Assembly: GCF_046736345.1 (NCBI RefSeq)
Contig: NZ_CP157210.1
Location: 3,177,687-3,241,686, forward strand
Reading direction: 5' to 3'
Length of the DNA stretch: 64,000 bases
Origin: Hyphococcus formosus
Lineage (GTDB): Bacteria > Pseudomonadota > Alphaproteobacteria > Caulobacterales > Parvularculaceae
Positions within the stretch are counted from its first letter, which is position 1, and each line of letters begins with the position of its first letter. Shown in pieces: positions 53,012 to 62,614 of this stretch. A program made the position numbers and the translations under genes. Below the pieces are notes generated by a model, which made no database searches, had not been told where the DNA came from, and saw nothing but the letters and a program-made list of their open reading frames with translations.

Positions 53012-55072
53012 ATGGAAAAACTAAAGATGCACAGCCCGAATCTGACCGATGAGAACATCGCGAAAATCCGAGAGATGTTTCCGGGGTGCGTTACAGAGGC
53101 AAAGGATGAAAATGGCGAAGTTCGCTACGCTGTCGATTTCGATCAGCTTCGCCAGGAATTGTCAGACCATATCGTTGAGGGGCCGCAAGAGCGCTATCGA
53201 CTGGATTGGCCGGGTAAGCGAAGAGCACTATATGCAGCAAATGCTCCCATTGCAAAGACGCTACGTCCGTGCAGGGAGGAAAGTGTAGCATTCGACAAAA
53301 CCCAAAACCTATTTATTGAAGGAGATAACTTAGACGTACTCAAGCTGATACAAGAGACGTATCTAGATGCGATAAAAATAATATACATTGATCCGCCATA
53401 TAATACCGGAAAGGATTTTATATACCGCGACAGTTTTGCGCAGTCATCAAATGAATTTTTGCAAAAGTCTAATCAACTTGATGAAGTAGGAAATCGACTT
53501 GTCGCAAATAGTGAAAATTCGGGTCGGTTCCATTCCGACTGGCTTGGTATGATGTATTCTCGAATAAAAGTTGCAAAAAATCTCCTTAGAGATGATGGAG
53601 TAATTTTTATCAGTATAGATGATAATGAATTTCCTGGGATTCGACTAATCTGTAATGAGATATTTGGAGAAAATAATTTTATCGCTTCGATCGTATGGGA
53701 AAAAGGTCGGAAAAACGACGCTAAATTAATTTCGGTCGGACACGAATACATCGCGCTGTACGCTAAAAATAAAAGCTATTTCCAAGAGAAAAAAATCCGG
53801 TGGCGCGAGAGTAAACCAGGTGCGCAAGAAATTCTCAATGAGTATCTACGACTGAAAGAGAAATTTGGCGAAGACACAGACGCTATCGAGCTGGGCATAA
53901 GAGAATTTTACGCCAGTCTAGATCGAGACCACCCATCGAAAAAGCATTCACGCTACAATAAAGTTGATGAGCGAGGAGTTTGGCGCGACGACAATATGTC
54001 GTGGCCAGGCGGTGGGGGGCCACGGTACGACGTAATTCACCCCGAAACAGGCAAGCCTTGCGCTGTTCCTGAAGGAGGGTGGCGATACAGCACACTCGAT
54101 AAAATGGAGGAGATGATAAAAAGTGGAAAGGTCGTCTTCAGAGATGATCATTCAGAACCACCCATACGAAAGACGTATTTAGTCGAAATTGACGATGGCA
54201 GCTTGGACTCTGATGACGATAGTGAAGACAATACGGATCTTCCAATTCAGGTTGCCAGCTCATACTTCTATAGAAGCGCATTACAGGCTAGCAACGAACT
54301 ATCATCTCTTTTTGGGGGCAAGGTATTCAACAACCCAAAGGACAGAGAGGTGCTCGCTCGCTGGATTTCGTATGTTGACCCTAAACCGAACGACATAGTT
54401 CTTGATTTTTTCGCGGGGTCAGGGACAACAGGTCATGCAGTAATGCAGATTAATGCTGACAAGGATTTAGGTTTAAGATTCATACTTGTACAATTGGCGG
54501 AAGAAATCGATCCCAAAGCAAAAGGCGTGAAGCCCGCTTTGAACTTTCTTAATAGCAGGAAAAAACCACACCTTGTCTCAGAGCTAACAAAATATCGACT
54601 CCGCTTGTCTGGTGAGAAGATAGTCAAAGAGAACCCCAAGAAACGCGAGAGCTTAGACGTCGGATTTCGGGTGTTAAGGCTGGACACATCAAACATGTCC
54701 GAAACCTATTATGCTCCCGAGAATACGGATCAAGAAAAGCTACTAGACACAGTCGAAAACGTAAAACCCGACCGCACTGATCCCGAAGACCTACTATTTC
54801 AAGTTCTCGTCGATTGGGGCGTTGATCTTACACTGCCGATCCGCAAAGAAACACTTCATAACAAGACCGTGTTCTTCGTCAATGATGCACCTTACGACCT
54901 AGTTGCTTGCTTTGATCGCGGCGTCACAGAAGAACTTGTTAAAGAGCTTGCAAAGCACGAGCCTATGCGCGTTGTCTTCCGTGACAACGGATTCGTATCC
55001 GATGCTGTGAAGATAAATGTGGAGCAGATTTTCAAGCAGCTCTCTCCTTCAACCGACATAAAGTCGATTTAA
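53012..55072 (+). CDS. type III-like DNA methyltransferase (Mod)
   Basis: N6-adenine (or N4-cytosine) methyltransferase, beta group: catalytic IDPPYNTGKDF (DPPY 127-130) precedes the SAM-binding motif LDFFAGSGTTGHAV (about 468-481). This order and the length (686 aa) fit type III Mod proteins, which also recognise the site. The start is ATG 53012; a 25-residue upstream extension lies in the DUF4391 gene. A long central insert (about 190-440) is the target-recognition region. Followed by res after 17 bases. Confidence 0.9.
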   Translation: MEKLKMHSPNLTDENIAKIREMFPGCVTEAKDENGEVRYAVDFDQLRQELSDHIVEGPQERYRLDWPGKRRALYAANAPIAKTLRPCREESVAFDKTQNLFIEGDNLDVLKLIQETYLDAIKIIYIDPPYNTGKDFIYRDSFAQSSNEFLQKSNQLDEVGNRLVANSENSGRFHSDWLGMMYSRIKVAKNLLRDDGVIFISIDDNEFPGIRLICNEIFGENNFIASIVWEKGRKNDAKLISVGHEYIALYAKNKSYFQEKKIRWRESKPGAQEILNEYLRLKEKFGEDTDAIELGIREFYASLDRDHPSKKHSRYNKVDERGVWRDDNMSWPGGGGPRYDVIHPETGKPCAVPEGGWRYSTLDKMEEMIKSGKVVFRDDHSEPPIRKTYLVEIDDGSLDSDDDSEDNTDLPIQVASSYFYRSALQASNELSSLFGGKVFNNPKDREVLARWISYVDPKPNDIVLDFFAGSGTTGHAVMQINADKDLGLRFILVQLAEEIDPKAKGVKPALNFLNSRKKPHLVSELTKYRLRLSGEKIVKENPKKRESLDVGFRVLRLDTSNMSETYYAPENTDQEKLLDTVENVKPDRTDPEDLLFQVLVDWGVDLTLPIRKETLHNKTVFFVNDAPYDLVACFDRGVTEELVKELAKHEPMRVVFRDNGFVSDAVKINVEQIFKQLSPSTDIKSI

Positions 55073-55089
55073 GGGTTGGGGCGCACGAG

Positions 55090-58000
55090 ATGAAACTCAA
55101 GTTCAAAGTACAGCCCTATCAAACCGCAGCCGTTGAAGCGGTCGTTGATTGCTTTGAGGGACAGCCGAAGGCCGACCCTTTGCGCTATCGGATTGATCCA
55201 GGCAGGCAAAAGATGGCGAGCTTTGAGCTTGAGGATGGATTTAAGAATGAAGATATCCGGCTGAGTGATGCAGTGCTTCTGACCAACATCCAAGCTGTCC
55301 AAAAAAGTCAAAACCTACCGCAATCAAAATCGCTCAGTGATTTCACGACACTCGATTCAAAGGGCGCACGCAAGCCAGCGAAGAGCACATACAAGCCGGG
55401 CGCTAAAATCAATCTTGATATCGAGATGGAGACCGGGACTGGCAAGACCTATTGCTACATCAAAACGATGTTCGAGATGCACAAGCGCTATGGCTGGTCG
55501 AAATTCATCATCATGGTTCCGAGCATTGCAATCCGCGAAGGTGTTCAAAAGTCATTCCAGATCACTGCCGACCATTTCGCTGAGACCTATGGCAAGAAGG
55601 CGCGGTTCTTCACTTACAATTCCAAGCGCCTGCATGAGCTAGAGAGTTTTTCCTCGGATGCTGGCATCAATGTTATGATCATCAACATCCAGGCTTTTAA
55701 TGCGCGGGGTGCGGATAATCGCCGAATTTACGATGAGCTGGATGACTTTCAATCCCGCCGTCCGATTGATGTCATAAGCGCCAACAGGCCTATCTTGATC
55801 CTGGATGAGCCGCAAAAGATGGAAGGCAAGGCGACGCTGGACGCCCTACCAAAATTCAACCCGCTGATGATCCTGCGTTATTCGGCGACACACCGAATGC
55901 AGCATTGCCGCGTGCATCGCTTAGATGCGCTCGACGCTTATAATCAGAAGCTTGTGAAGAAGATCGCCGTTCGCGGCATTCAAACGCGTGGGCTCGCCGG
56001 GACTAATGCCTATCTATATCTTGAAGGGATTGAAATCTCGACCAAGGCTCCGGTCGCTCGGGTCGAGATGGAGGTGAAACTAAAATCTGGCGAAATAAGA
56101 CGTCAGCTTAAACGCCTAGAATTCAAACGGGATCTTTATGATGTTTCCGGCGGGCTTGATCAATATCGCGGCTATGTCATTGCACAGATTGACGCCAACC
56201 AAGACATGGTCGAGTTTACGAACGGCGAAACGCTTGTTGCCGGTGAGGCAACTGGCGATGTGAATGAAAACGACATGCGCCGCATTCAAATTCGCGAAAC
56301 GATCAAGGCGCATTTCGATAAGGAGAAGCAGCTATTCGCACAAGGCATTAAAGTTCTCTCCCTCTTCTTTATTGATGAAGTGAAGAAGTATCGCGATTAC
56401 GAACAGGAAGATGAAAAAGGCGATTATGCGCGCGTTTTCGAGCGCGAGTATGAGGCGCTTCGCGAGGAATATCTCTCCGAGCTCGCGATTGATAACGACG
56501 ACTACAGAAAATACTTAGGTGATATCGATCCGGCTAAAACTCATAATGGCTACTTCTCAATTGATAAGAAGAATCGGATGGTCGATCCGAGCGTCAAAAA
56601 GAAGGGCGAAGAAAAAGGCCTTTCTGATGATGAAACTGCTTATGATCTAATACTAAAAGACAAAGAGCGGCTTCTTTCGTTCGAAGAACCGACGCGCTTT
56701 ATCTTTTCGCATTCAGCCCTACGAGAAGGCTGGGATAATCCGAATGTCTTTGTTATGTGCATGCTCAAGCACAGCGACAATACGATCTCGCGACGGCAGG
56801 AGGTTGGGCGAGGTTTAAGACTTTCCGTTGACCGCCATGGGGATCGTATCGATCATCCTGCCATGGTGCACGAGATCAATGTACTGACCGTCGTTGCAAG
56901 TGAGAGCTACAAGGATTTCGTCAAGGGGCTACAGAGCGAGATCGCCGAAACGCTATCTGCACGACCTCGCAAGGCGAATGCGGACTACTTCACGGGCAAG
57001 ATCATCCACACCGAAGGTGGGCCAGTCGAGATCGATGAGAAGGTGGCGAAACAGATTTATCGATATCTTATCAAGAACGACTTTACCGATGAAGACGACG
57101 CTATAACCGCAGAATATCATCAAGCGAAGAATAGTGGCGCGCTACCTGGCTTTGCAGAGGAGCTGGAACCGTATCGCGAGCAAATTATCGATCTAATCGA
57201 CAGCGTCTTTGACGATAGCAAGCTGCCAAAAATCGATGACGGACGAAAACCGAAGACCAACCCGCTGAATGACAATTTCAAAAAGAAGGAATTCCAGGAG
57301 CTTTGGTCCAGGATAAACCGCAAAGCGGTTTATCGCGTTGAGTTTGACTCGAACGAGCTTATCGCTAAGGCCATTAAGGCGCTAAACAGTGAGCTTCGTG
57401 TAACGCCCCTCCAATATACTGTTCAACGCGGTGAGCAGTCCGCTGCTGTCACGGATGAGCAGCTGAAAGCTGGCGAGAGCTTTAAAGTCACTGAAACATC
57501 AACCGAACGTGGCGGCTCAGTTTACTCAGGTGTTACTTATGACCTCGTTGGCAAGGTAGCGGAAAATGTTCAGCTTACGCGGAAAACGGTTGCGGAGATT
57601 CTAACTGGAATTGAGGCGTCAGTATTCGAGCAATTCAGACAAAACCCAGAACATTTTATCGCCGAATCCTCGCGGCTTATCAAAGAACAAAAAGCGACAG
57701 CCGTCATCGAAAAACTGCAATATGACGAGGTCGAAGATCGCTATGAAACAGATATATTCACGGCGGCACAAAGCGGGCAGGATTTCTCGCGCGCTACGGA
57801 TAAGCTCAAACGCCATATATACGATTACTGCATTGTTGACTCCAAACAGGAGCGGCGGTTTGTCGATGAGCTCGATACGAGCGATTCAATTGTTGTCTAT
57901 GCAAAATTGCCGCGCGGATTTCTGATTCCGACTCCGGTCGGCGACTACAATCCGGACTGGGCGATTTCTTTCAAGCGAGGGGCCGTTAAGCAAATTTACT

Positions 58001-58179
58001 TTATGGCTGAAACCAAAGGTTCAATGTCGTCTATGGCGCTACGAGAGATTGAGCGAACCAAGATCAAATGTGCGCGCAAATTCTTTGATGAAGTCAATGA
58101 GCGCCTTGATGCCGATAAAGTAAAATATGATGTCGTTACGGATTTTGCGACACTAATGGACATAATTTCGGCTTCCTGA
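55090..58179 (+). CDS. type III restriction endonuclease subunit (Res)
   Basis: SF2 helicase-nuclease, 1029 aa. Motif I METGTGKT (113-120), DEAD-type ILDEPQKM, and motif VI text SRRQEVGRGLRLSVDRHG are present. The C-terminal endonuclease shows a PD-ExK arrangement NPDWAISF...FMAETKGSM (D956, E974, K976). With Mod it forms the type III restriction complex that cuts only when two inverted sites are met in most systems. It starts 17 bases after mod, and its TGA overlaps the next ATG. Confidence 0.9.
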   Translation: MKLKFKVQPYQTAAVEAVVDCFEGQPKADPLRYRIDPGRQKMASFELEDGFKNEDIRLSDAVLLTNIQAVQKSQNLPQSKSLSDFTTLDSKGARKPAKSTYKPGAKINLDIEMETGTGKTYCYIKTMFEMHKRYGWSKFIIMVPSIAIREGVQKSFQITADHFAETYGKKARFFTYNSKRLHELESFSSDAGINVMIINIQAFNARGADNRRIYDELDDFQSRRPIDVISANRPILILDEPQKMEGKATLDALPKFNPLMILRYSATHRMQHCRVHRLDALDAYNQKLVKKIAVRGIQTRGLAGTNAYLYLEGIEISTKAPVARVEMEVKLKSGEIRRQLKRLEFKRDLYDVSGGLDQYRGYVIAQIDANQDMVEFTNGETLVAGEATGDVNENDMRRIQIRETIKAHFDKEKQLFAQGIKVLSLFFIDEVKKYRDYEQEDEKGDYARVFEREYEALREEYLSELAIDNDDYRKYLGDIDPAKTHNGYFSIDKKNRMVDPSVKKKGEEKGLSDDETAYDLILKDKERLLSFEEPTRFIFSHSALREGWDNPNVFVMCMLKHSDNTISRRQEVGRGLRLSVDRHGDRIDHPAMVHEINVLTVVASESYKDFVKGLQSEIAETLSARPRKANADYFTGKIIHTEGGPVEIDEKVAKQIYRYLIKNDFTDEDDAITAEYHQAKNSGALPGFAEELEPYREQIIDLIDSVFDDSKLPKIDDGRKPKTNPLNDNFKKKEFQELWSRINRKAVYRVEFDSNELIAKAIKALNSELRVTPLQYTVQRGEQSAAVTDEQLKAGESFKVTETSTERGGSVYSGVTYDLVGKVAENVQLTRKTVAEILTGIEASVFEQFRQNPEHFIAESSRLIKEQKATAVIEKLQYDEVEDRYETDIFTAAQSGQDFSRATDKLKRHIYDYCIVDSKQERRFVDELDTSDSIVVYAKLPRGFLIPTPVGDYNPDWAISFKRGAVKQIYFMAETKGSMSSMALREIERTKIKCARKFFDEVNERLDADKVKYDVVTDFATLMDIISAS

Positions 58180-58766
58180 TGATTGCGCACATTAAAAGCC
58201 CTTACATTAGACTTAGTGAAATTTTGGCGGATTTTTTCGATGAGGACAATTCGGAAGATGCCAAGGCTAAATTATCGAGATTGGCAGGCGATTGCTCTCT
58301 CGAGGTTCATGGTCGCTATGTCAGTGACTTTACAACGAATCAAGACCTTTCCAGCGGATGGTCAATTATTTCGCCTCAAGAGCTATGCAAAGTTGAATGG
58401 GATTGGGAAAATAATCGTGTTTACTTCGACCCAAACGATGTGCCAGAGGGCTTTTCCCCCGATTACTCTTGTTACATAGATGTTAGCTTTTCACGTACTG
58501 AAATCGAAGAATTGCTAACGAACGAAGCTCCGAAAAACGATCTAGCCACCAAAGCTAAGCCTGGTGCGCCTTCGAAGTTCAATTGGGACCAGATATTGGT
58601 ATTCGCACGAGCGCTTGCAAAGGACCAAGGATTTACATCGCAGAATAAATTTTTGCACGGGTTAGCCCTAAAATTAGAAGAGGAAGGGTTAAAGGTTCCA
58701 GCTGATTCATCTCTAAAGGCTCAACCTGAGATAATGAATATTGCCCGCCAATTCCGTCAGCATTAA
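58179..58766 (+). CDS. unknown fifth gene of the extended type III operon
   Basis: A 195-residue protein not recognised. The ATG shares one base with the Res stop (TGATG), so it is probably translated by coupling. Acidic N-terminal part (DFFDEDNSEDAKAKLSRLAGDCSLEVHGRYVSDF) with a beta-rich middle (VYFDPNDVPEGFSPDYSCYIDVSF), then a C-terminal helical segment that resembles a DNA-binding HTH (KFNWDQILVFARALAKDQGFTSQNKFLHGLALKLEEEG). It may be an accessory or regulatory subunit of the restriction system. Confidence 0.6.
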   Translation: MIAHIKSPYIRLSEILADFFDEDNSEDAKAKLSRLAGDCSLEVHGRYVSDFTTNQDLSSGWSIISPQELCKVEWDWENNRVYFDPNDVPEGFSPDYSCYIDVSFSRTEIEELLTNEAPKNDLATKAKPGAPSKFNWDQILVFARALAKDQGFTSQNKFLHGLALKLEEEGLKVPADSSLKAQPEIMNIARQFRQH

Positions 58767-58874
58767 ATACCAATTACTGACCATGGTTTACTGACCATTC
58801 CCGATATCCAGACCGGATTCCATTTTTCTATTCGAGGTTTGCGTTAATCCAACGCGAAACCATAAGAGGACAAA

Positions 58875-59477
58875 ATGGAATACCTACAAAATTTGTATGA
58901 AGGCACCAACGGAGAGGGATACCTAGCTGTCTGGTGCAAGCTTTCGAAGAGCACTAAATGTTTTGCCGCAAACGATCTCGAGGCGGCAGAGCACTTTATG
59001 GCTGAACAAGGTCGAGATACTGACATATATCACGGATGGTGCCTTATTGGCGAGGTGCCAGAATATGGCCGTGGGCGGAGCAAAGACGTCGTGTTTTCTC
59101 CAGGGATAATGTTTGACGCTGATCTGTATTCTGTTGAGCCCAATGTTCATTCTCAGAATTGTTTGCCCAAATCATTGGACGAGGTGATGGATTGGCTACT
59201 CGAAGCTGAAATACCGAAGCCTAGTCACATTCGTTCATCGGGGAACGGCCTCTATTTAGACTGGCTGCATGATGGCGGTGTGTTGCTCAAATCCGATGAC
59301 GAGCGAAATGAATATGCCGCAAACGTAAAGCAATTTCATCAAGCTCTTCGTCAATCGGCATCGGACCTTCGAGGTTGGAAATTTGATGCGACGCATGACC
59401 TAGCTCGTGTGACACGAATGCCAGGAACTCTAAATCACAAAACTAACCCACCAAAGCCTGTGGAGCTATTACAATGA
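58875..59477 (+). CDS. archaeo-eukaryotic primase-like protein (part of replication module)
   Basis: A 200-residue protein with features of RepB/AEP-type primases: hydrophobic strand with DxD in GIMFDADLYS (motif I), SSGNGLYLDWLHDGG (motif II position; a His is replaced by Tyr) and DLARVTRMPGTLNHK (motif III/late motif RVxRMPGTLN). These primases normally carry a C-terminal helicase; here the helicase is the next gene, which starts 4 bases before this stop. Together they would initiate element C replication. The primase call is by pattern, not verified. Confidence 0.65.
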   Translation: MEYLQNLYEGTNGEGYLAVWCKLSKSTKCFAANDLEAAEHFMAEQGRDTDIYHGWCLIGEVPEYGRGRSKDVVFSPGIMFDADLYSVEPNVHSQNCLPKSLDEVMDWLLEAEIPKPSHIRSSGNGLYLDWLHDGGVLLKSDDERNEYAANVKQFHQALRQSASDLRGWKFDATHDLARVTRMPGTLNHKTNPPKPVELLQ

Positions 59478-61147
59478 GCAAAAAATACTCAATTTCTGAA
59501 CTTCTTACATTTTGTAAAACTGTCGTCTCTGTAAAAGAAATTCAAGAAGAGCAGCCTTCGGTGTTGGCTGAAGCTGATGACACATATACACCAACTTTCA
59601 ATGCATCGTTTTCCGCAATTTGCGCGGGGTGTGCTTCCCTTCGGGGAATATCAGAGAAGCCTATCGGGCAAAGCTATGACGAATGGCTTGTTTTAGCGCG
59701 GGCTTTGTCTAGGTGTTCCGATGGAGAGTCCTTATTTCACAAATTGTCACGCCAAGACCCAAGATATAACTCCCACGAAACTCAATCAAAATTTGAAGAA
59801 GCCAAAAACCGTATGTCTCCTCCTCGATGTCAATATATCGAGAATTCGTTAGTACGAAGCGAATGTAAAGAATGTGCAGTCCGAGGCACGATCAACAGTC
59901 CGATGTCTTTTGGGAGAGCCGCGCCGGAAACGGCAAAACTTCAGAGCGAATGGGTGATCGAAGCAGAAACACAGCGATTCCATTCCTTGGTAACCAGAGA
60001 GGTCAGAACAGAGCCTGCATTCCGTACACGATATAACCATTTGATAAAGAAAGGTAGCATTTCGCAGACATTGATTCAGGATCAACGCACGGGCAAGGTA
60101 GATCGCGCTACTTATAAACCCGGCTGTAGCGATCTAATATTAGAAGCGGATGGTGTTCGTTTTTTAAATACATGGCGGTCAGGAGGCGTTGAGCCCCGTG
60201 AAGGTAATTGGGAGGTTCTTAAAAGTCACTTTGACCTCCTATTTTCAGACTCCGCAACGCAATCTCATTTTCTGAATTATCTTGCGTGTGTGGTGCAAAA
60301 ACCAGGAGTTAAATTAAGCCATGCAATATTGGTTTCGGGCAAGCAGGGTATTGGTAAGAGTGTACTCTCTGCTCTGATTACTCACCTGATTGGTAAGCAT
60401 AACATCAAGGAGCTTGGACCCGATCAAGCAGATAATCGGTTCCGTGCAGGTTGGGGCGACTGTCAGGTTCTGTTTATGGAAGAGCTTATGATGGGCGAGC
60501 GCCTAGAATTTTATAACAATCTGAAACCTTGGATTACTCAAGAGACCTGTACTGCAGAGGAGAAACACATTCCTATGCGGAATGTATCAACGCCTAGAGC
60601 ATTCTTGATGTTTTCCAACCACAGAAACGCTGCTTTGTTGCCTCCAGATGATCGTCGATTTTTCGTCGTGAATTCGGCAATGGAGCGTCAAGAGTTCGCT
60701 TATTATGAAAGGCTTTGGCGGGCAGTTGAGGAGGAAGCCGCGGCTTTCAAGCATTTCCTGCTTCAGCGTGAGATTTCTGACTTTAGCCCGAGTATGCCTG
60801 CTCCGATGACAATAGCGAAGGCGGAGCTTGTTGAGGACTCGCGTCCGCCGCTAGAACAAGAGTTAAGAGATATGGTGGAGGCAAGGGAGCACCCCTTTCA
60901 TAGCGATATCGTACATTTGGATAAGGTAATTCACGCCCTTAAATTTAAAGGGAATAATAATGTTCGGCGGAATAGTGTTTTATCGGCAATGAACTCATGT
61001 AATTTCCACAGGTTGGGTCAAATTCCTCTGCACGACGGAACGCGCCCCCGTCTCTGGAGTGTTCGCAATCACGATAAATGGAAAAATAGTGGTGTCGACG
61101 ATATTCAAACCGAATATTTAAAAACACCCGGCTCAGGATATTTATGA
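59474..61147 (+). CDS. SF3 / VirE-DUF5906-type helicase
   Basis: A 557-residue primase-associated helicase. The N-terminal part has the PriCT-like region (SYDEWLVLARALSRCSDGESLFHKLSRQDPRY) and a CxxC zinc knuckle (RSECKECAVRG). The ATPase has Walker A SGKQGIGKS (about 290-298), Walker B-like LFMEELMMGE, and sensor LMFSNHRNA with GDDRRFFVVNS-like PDDRRFFVVNS. DUF5906 helicases unwind at plasmid, phage and satellite origins. It overlaps the primase-like gene by 4 bases, forming a split primase-helicase. Confidence 0.8.
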   Translation: MSKKYSISELLTFCKTVVSVKEIQEEQPSVLAEADDTYTPTFNASFSAICAGCASLRGISEKPIGQSYDEWLVLARALSRCSDGESLFHKLSRQDPRYNSHETQSKFEEAKNRMSPPRCQYIENSLVRSECKECAVRGTINSPMSFGRAAPETAKLQSEWVIEAETQRFHSLVTREVRTEPAFRTRYNHLIKKGSISQTLIQDQRTGKVDRATYKPGCSDLILEADGVRFLNTWRSGGVEPREGNWEVLKSHFDLLFSDSATQSHFLNYLACVVQKPGVKLSHAILVSGKQGIGKSVLSALITHLIGKHNIKELGPDQADNRFRAGWGDCQVLFMEELMMGERLEFYNNLKPWITQETCTAEEKHIPMRNVSTPRAFLMFSNHRNAALLPPDDRRFFVVNSAMERQEFAYYERLWRAVEEEAAAFKHFLLQREISDFSPSMPAPMTIAKAELVEDSRPPLEQELRDMVEAREHPFHSDIVHLDKVIHALKFKGNNNVRRNSVLSAMNSCNFHRLGQIPLHDGTRPRLWSVRNHDKWKNSGVDDIQTEYLKTPGSGYL

Positions 61148-61155
61148 GTCGAAAT

Positions 61156-61184
61156 GAATCGGCGAGAACCTCACTCGTCGATTC
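61156..61184 (+). repeat. 11-bp inverted repeat before the HTH gene
   Basis: GAATCGGCGAG pairs with CTCGTCGATTC (one G-T pair, 7-base loop). It lies 9 bases after the helicase stop and 69 bases before the HTH gene. Could be a terminator stem without T-run or an operator. Confidence 0.45.
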
Positions 61185-61252
61185 ACTCACCTCTAATTTT
61201 GGGTTATATTTAGCTAATAATTTCAAAAGAAAAATTATCTGGAGTGAGTAGC

Positions 61253-61675
61253 GTGAGTCATGAGATTAAAAATGATAACGCTTCCGCGTTATTGCAACTT
61301 GCTAAATTAAAGCGCGCGCCATGGGATGTAGTTTCGAGCATGGAGCTTGCCGATCTAACTGGCCTATCCATACAGGTCCTTGCGAACTGGCGCATCCGTA
61401 AAAAGGGGCCATCGCCGGTCCCTCGTGCAAAATATCGCGGGAATAAAACCTATTATAGGGTTTTTGAAGTCGAGCGATGGCTTCGTGACCTGCCAGTGAC
61501 TCAGGGTTGGCGCGTCGTTGCGGAATGGTTGATGCAGAAATATTATTTCCCGGATCCATTACGAGATGAGGGGCGTACTTGGCGTGTCGTTGATCAATTG
61601 ATCGGTTGGAAAATCTGGCCGCTCGCACACCATCCGCGACGGACAATCGGTAGCGGTTATATGGGGGTGAAATAG
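61253..61675 (+). CDS. HTH regulator of element C
   Basis: A 140-residue DNA-binding protein. LADLTGLSIQVLANWRIRKKGPSPVPRAKYRGNKTYYRVFEVERWL (about residues 30-75) is a MerR/excisionase-like winged HTH with the W-R-x-x-G-x-P-x-P turn and an R-x-x-x-V-E-x-W wing. The rest is basic and Trp-rich. The start is GTG 61253 with GGAG 8 bases upstream. Probably regulator or excisionase of element C. Separated from the helicase by a hairpin. Confidence 0.75.
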   Translation: MSHEIKNDNASALLQLAKLKRAPWDVVSSMELADLTGLSIQVLANWRIRKKGPSPVPRAKYRGNKTYYRVFEVERWLRDLPVTQGWRVVAEWLMQKYYFPDPLRDEGRTWRVVDQLIGWKIWPLAHHPRRTIGSGYMGVK

Positions 61676-61812
61676 TAGTGCGAAAATTAAAAACTCAGAT
61701 AAGTATGTCGGTGGCGTGACGGCCGAAGGGTGCATATAGCCTCGATCGCTGTGGAGGTGACATGAGACTCTTTTATGGCATTTAAAATATAAGGGGGAAT
61801 TGTTTTCCTTCC

Positions 61813-62199
61813 TTAAGGGTCAGGAAAATATTCATCTAAGAAATCGACTAACTCAAGAAGAATGCGTCTTTCCGTAAGTTCTCGATCGTCGATATAAGCT
61901 CTTGCACCGATTTTCACGTCTTTTTCAGTTTGAATAATGCTGAATTTCAGAATATAGCTCCATCCTTTGTAAGAGCGCCCTTCCTTTGCCGGAAACAGGT
62001 TTGTTGAAACAACGCCCGCAGAACAATTGAGAGTAAATTTGGTCACTTCGTCGATGGCGTAACCTACATCAAGGCATGCTTGTGCGAGGCGATTTGTAAT
62101 CTGTTCCGATGTAGTATCGGTAACTGTGGTTGTTACTAGGGCAGCCGCAGGAGATATGAAACTCGCCCCCAATGCTGCAAGGAAAAGGATTATTCTCAT
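61813..62199 (-). CDS. small exported protein, hypothetical
   Basis: A 128-residue protein with a signal peptide (MRIILFLAALGASFISPAAA), followed by a short soluble domain with two cysteines (ACLDVGYAI, TLNCSAGV) that could form a disulphide. Not recognised. The start is ATG 62199; longer upstream ORF lacks a signal. It points left between the HTH gene and the integrase. Possibly a cargo or accessory exported protein. Confidence 0.6.
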   Translation of the reverse strand: MRIILFLAALGASFISPAAALVTTTVTDTTSEQITNRLAQACLDVGYAIDEVTKFTLNCSAGVVSTNLFPAKEGRSYKGWSYILKFSIIQTEKDVKIGARAYIDDRELTERRILLELVDFLDEYFPDP

Positions 62200-62614
62200 A
62201 ATTTCGGTATTTCTCTGCGCTAATAATTCAGAAAATTTTGATTCCGGAGTGGATTCCGAAATATTCACTACAACTATATTTATTTACTGGTTTTTGTCTA
62301 GCATTCGTCTTCACGACTTTGCGTAAGAAGAAGAGAAAATGAATTTTTTTAGGTTTTTAGTTGTGTTCTCTATTTAAAAAATTCCATTTCTTTCTGGAAA
62401 TTGAAGATAATGATGTGATGAATCACTTAAAAGTCGGTGTCGATGATTTGTCATGGATGAACCGTGAAATACCGAAAATGATCAAACTATAACCAGTAAG
62501 TCAGTGCGACAGTGGGCGAAAAAGCAGAATTTTTATCATACAAAAGTATCCCCCCCCTTTTTTAAAAAAGTCACCTTAGTTGTATCGGCAAAAAGATACG
62601 TATCAAGAGTAATA
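62200..62614. other. AT-rich non-coding stretch
   Basis: Downstream of the integrase C stop. It has a C8 run followed by T6A6 (62550-62570) and a small GATACGTATC palindrome with an adjacent T5 on the minus strand (62583-62600 region), probably an imperfect terminator for the integrase. No gene seen. Confidence 0.5.
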
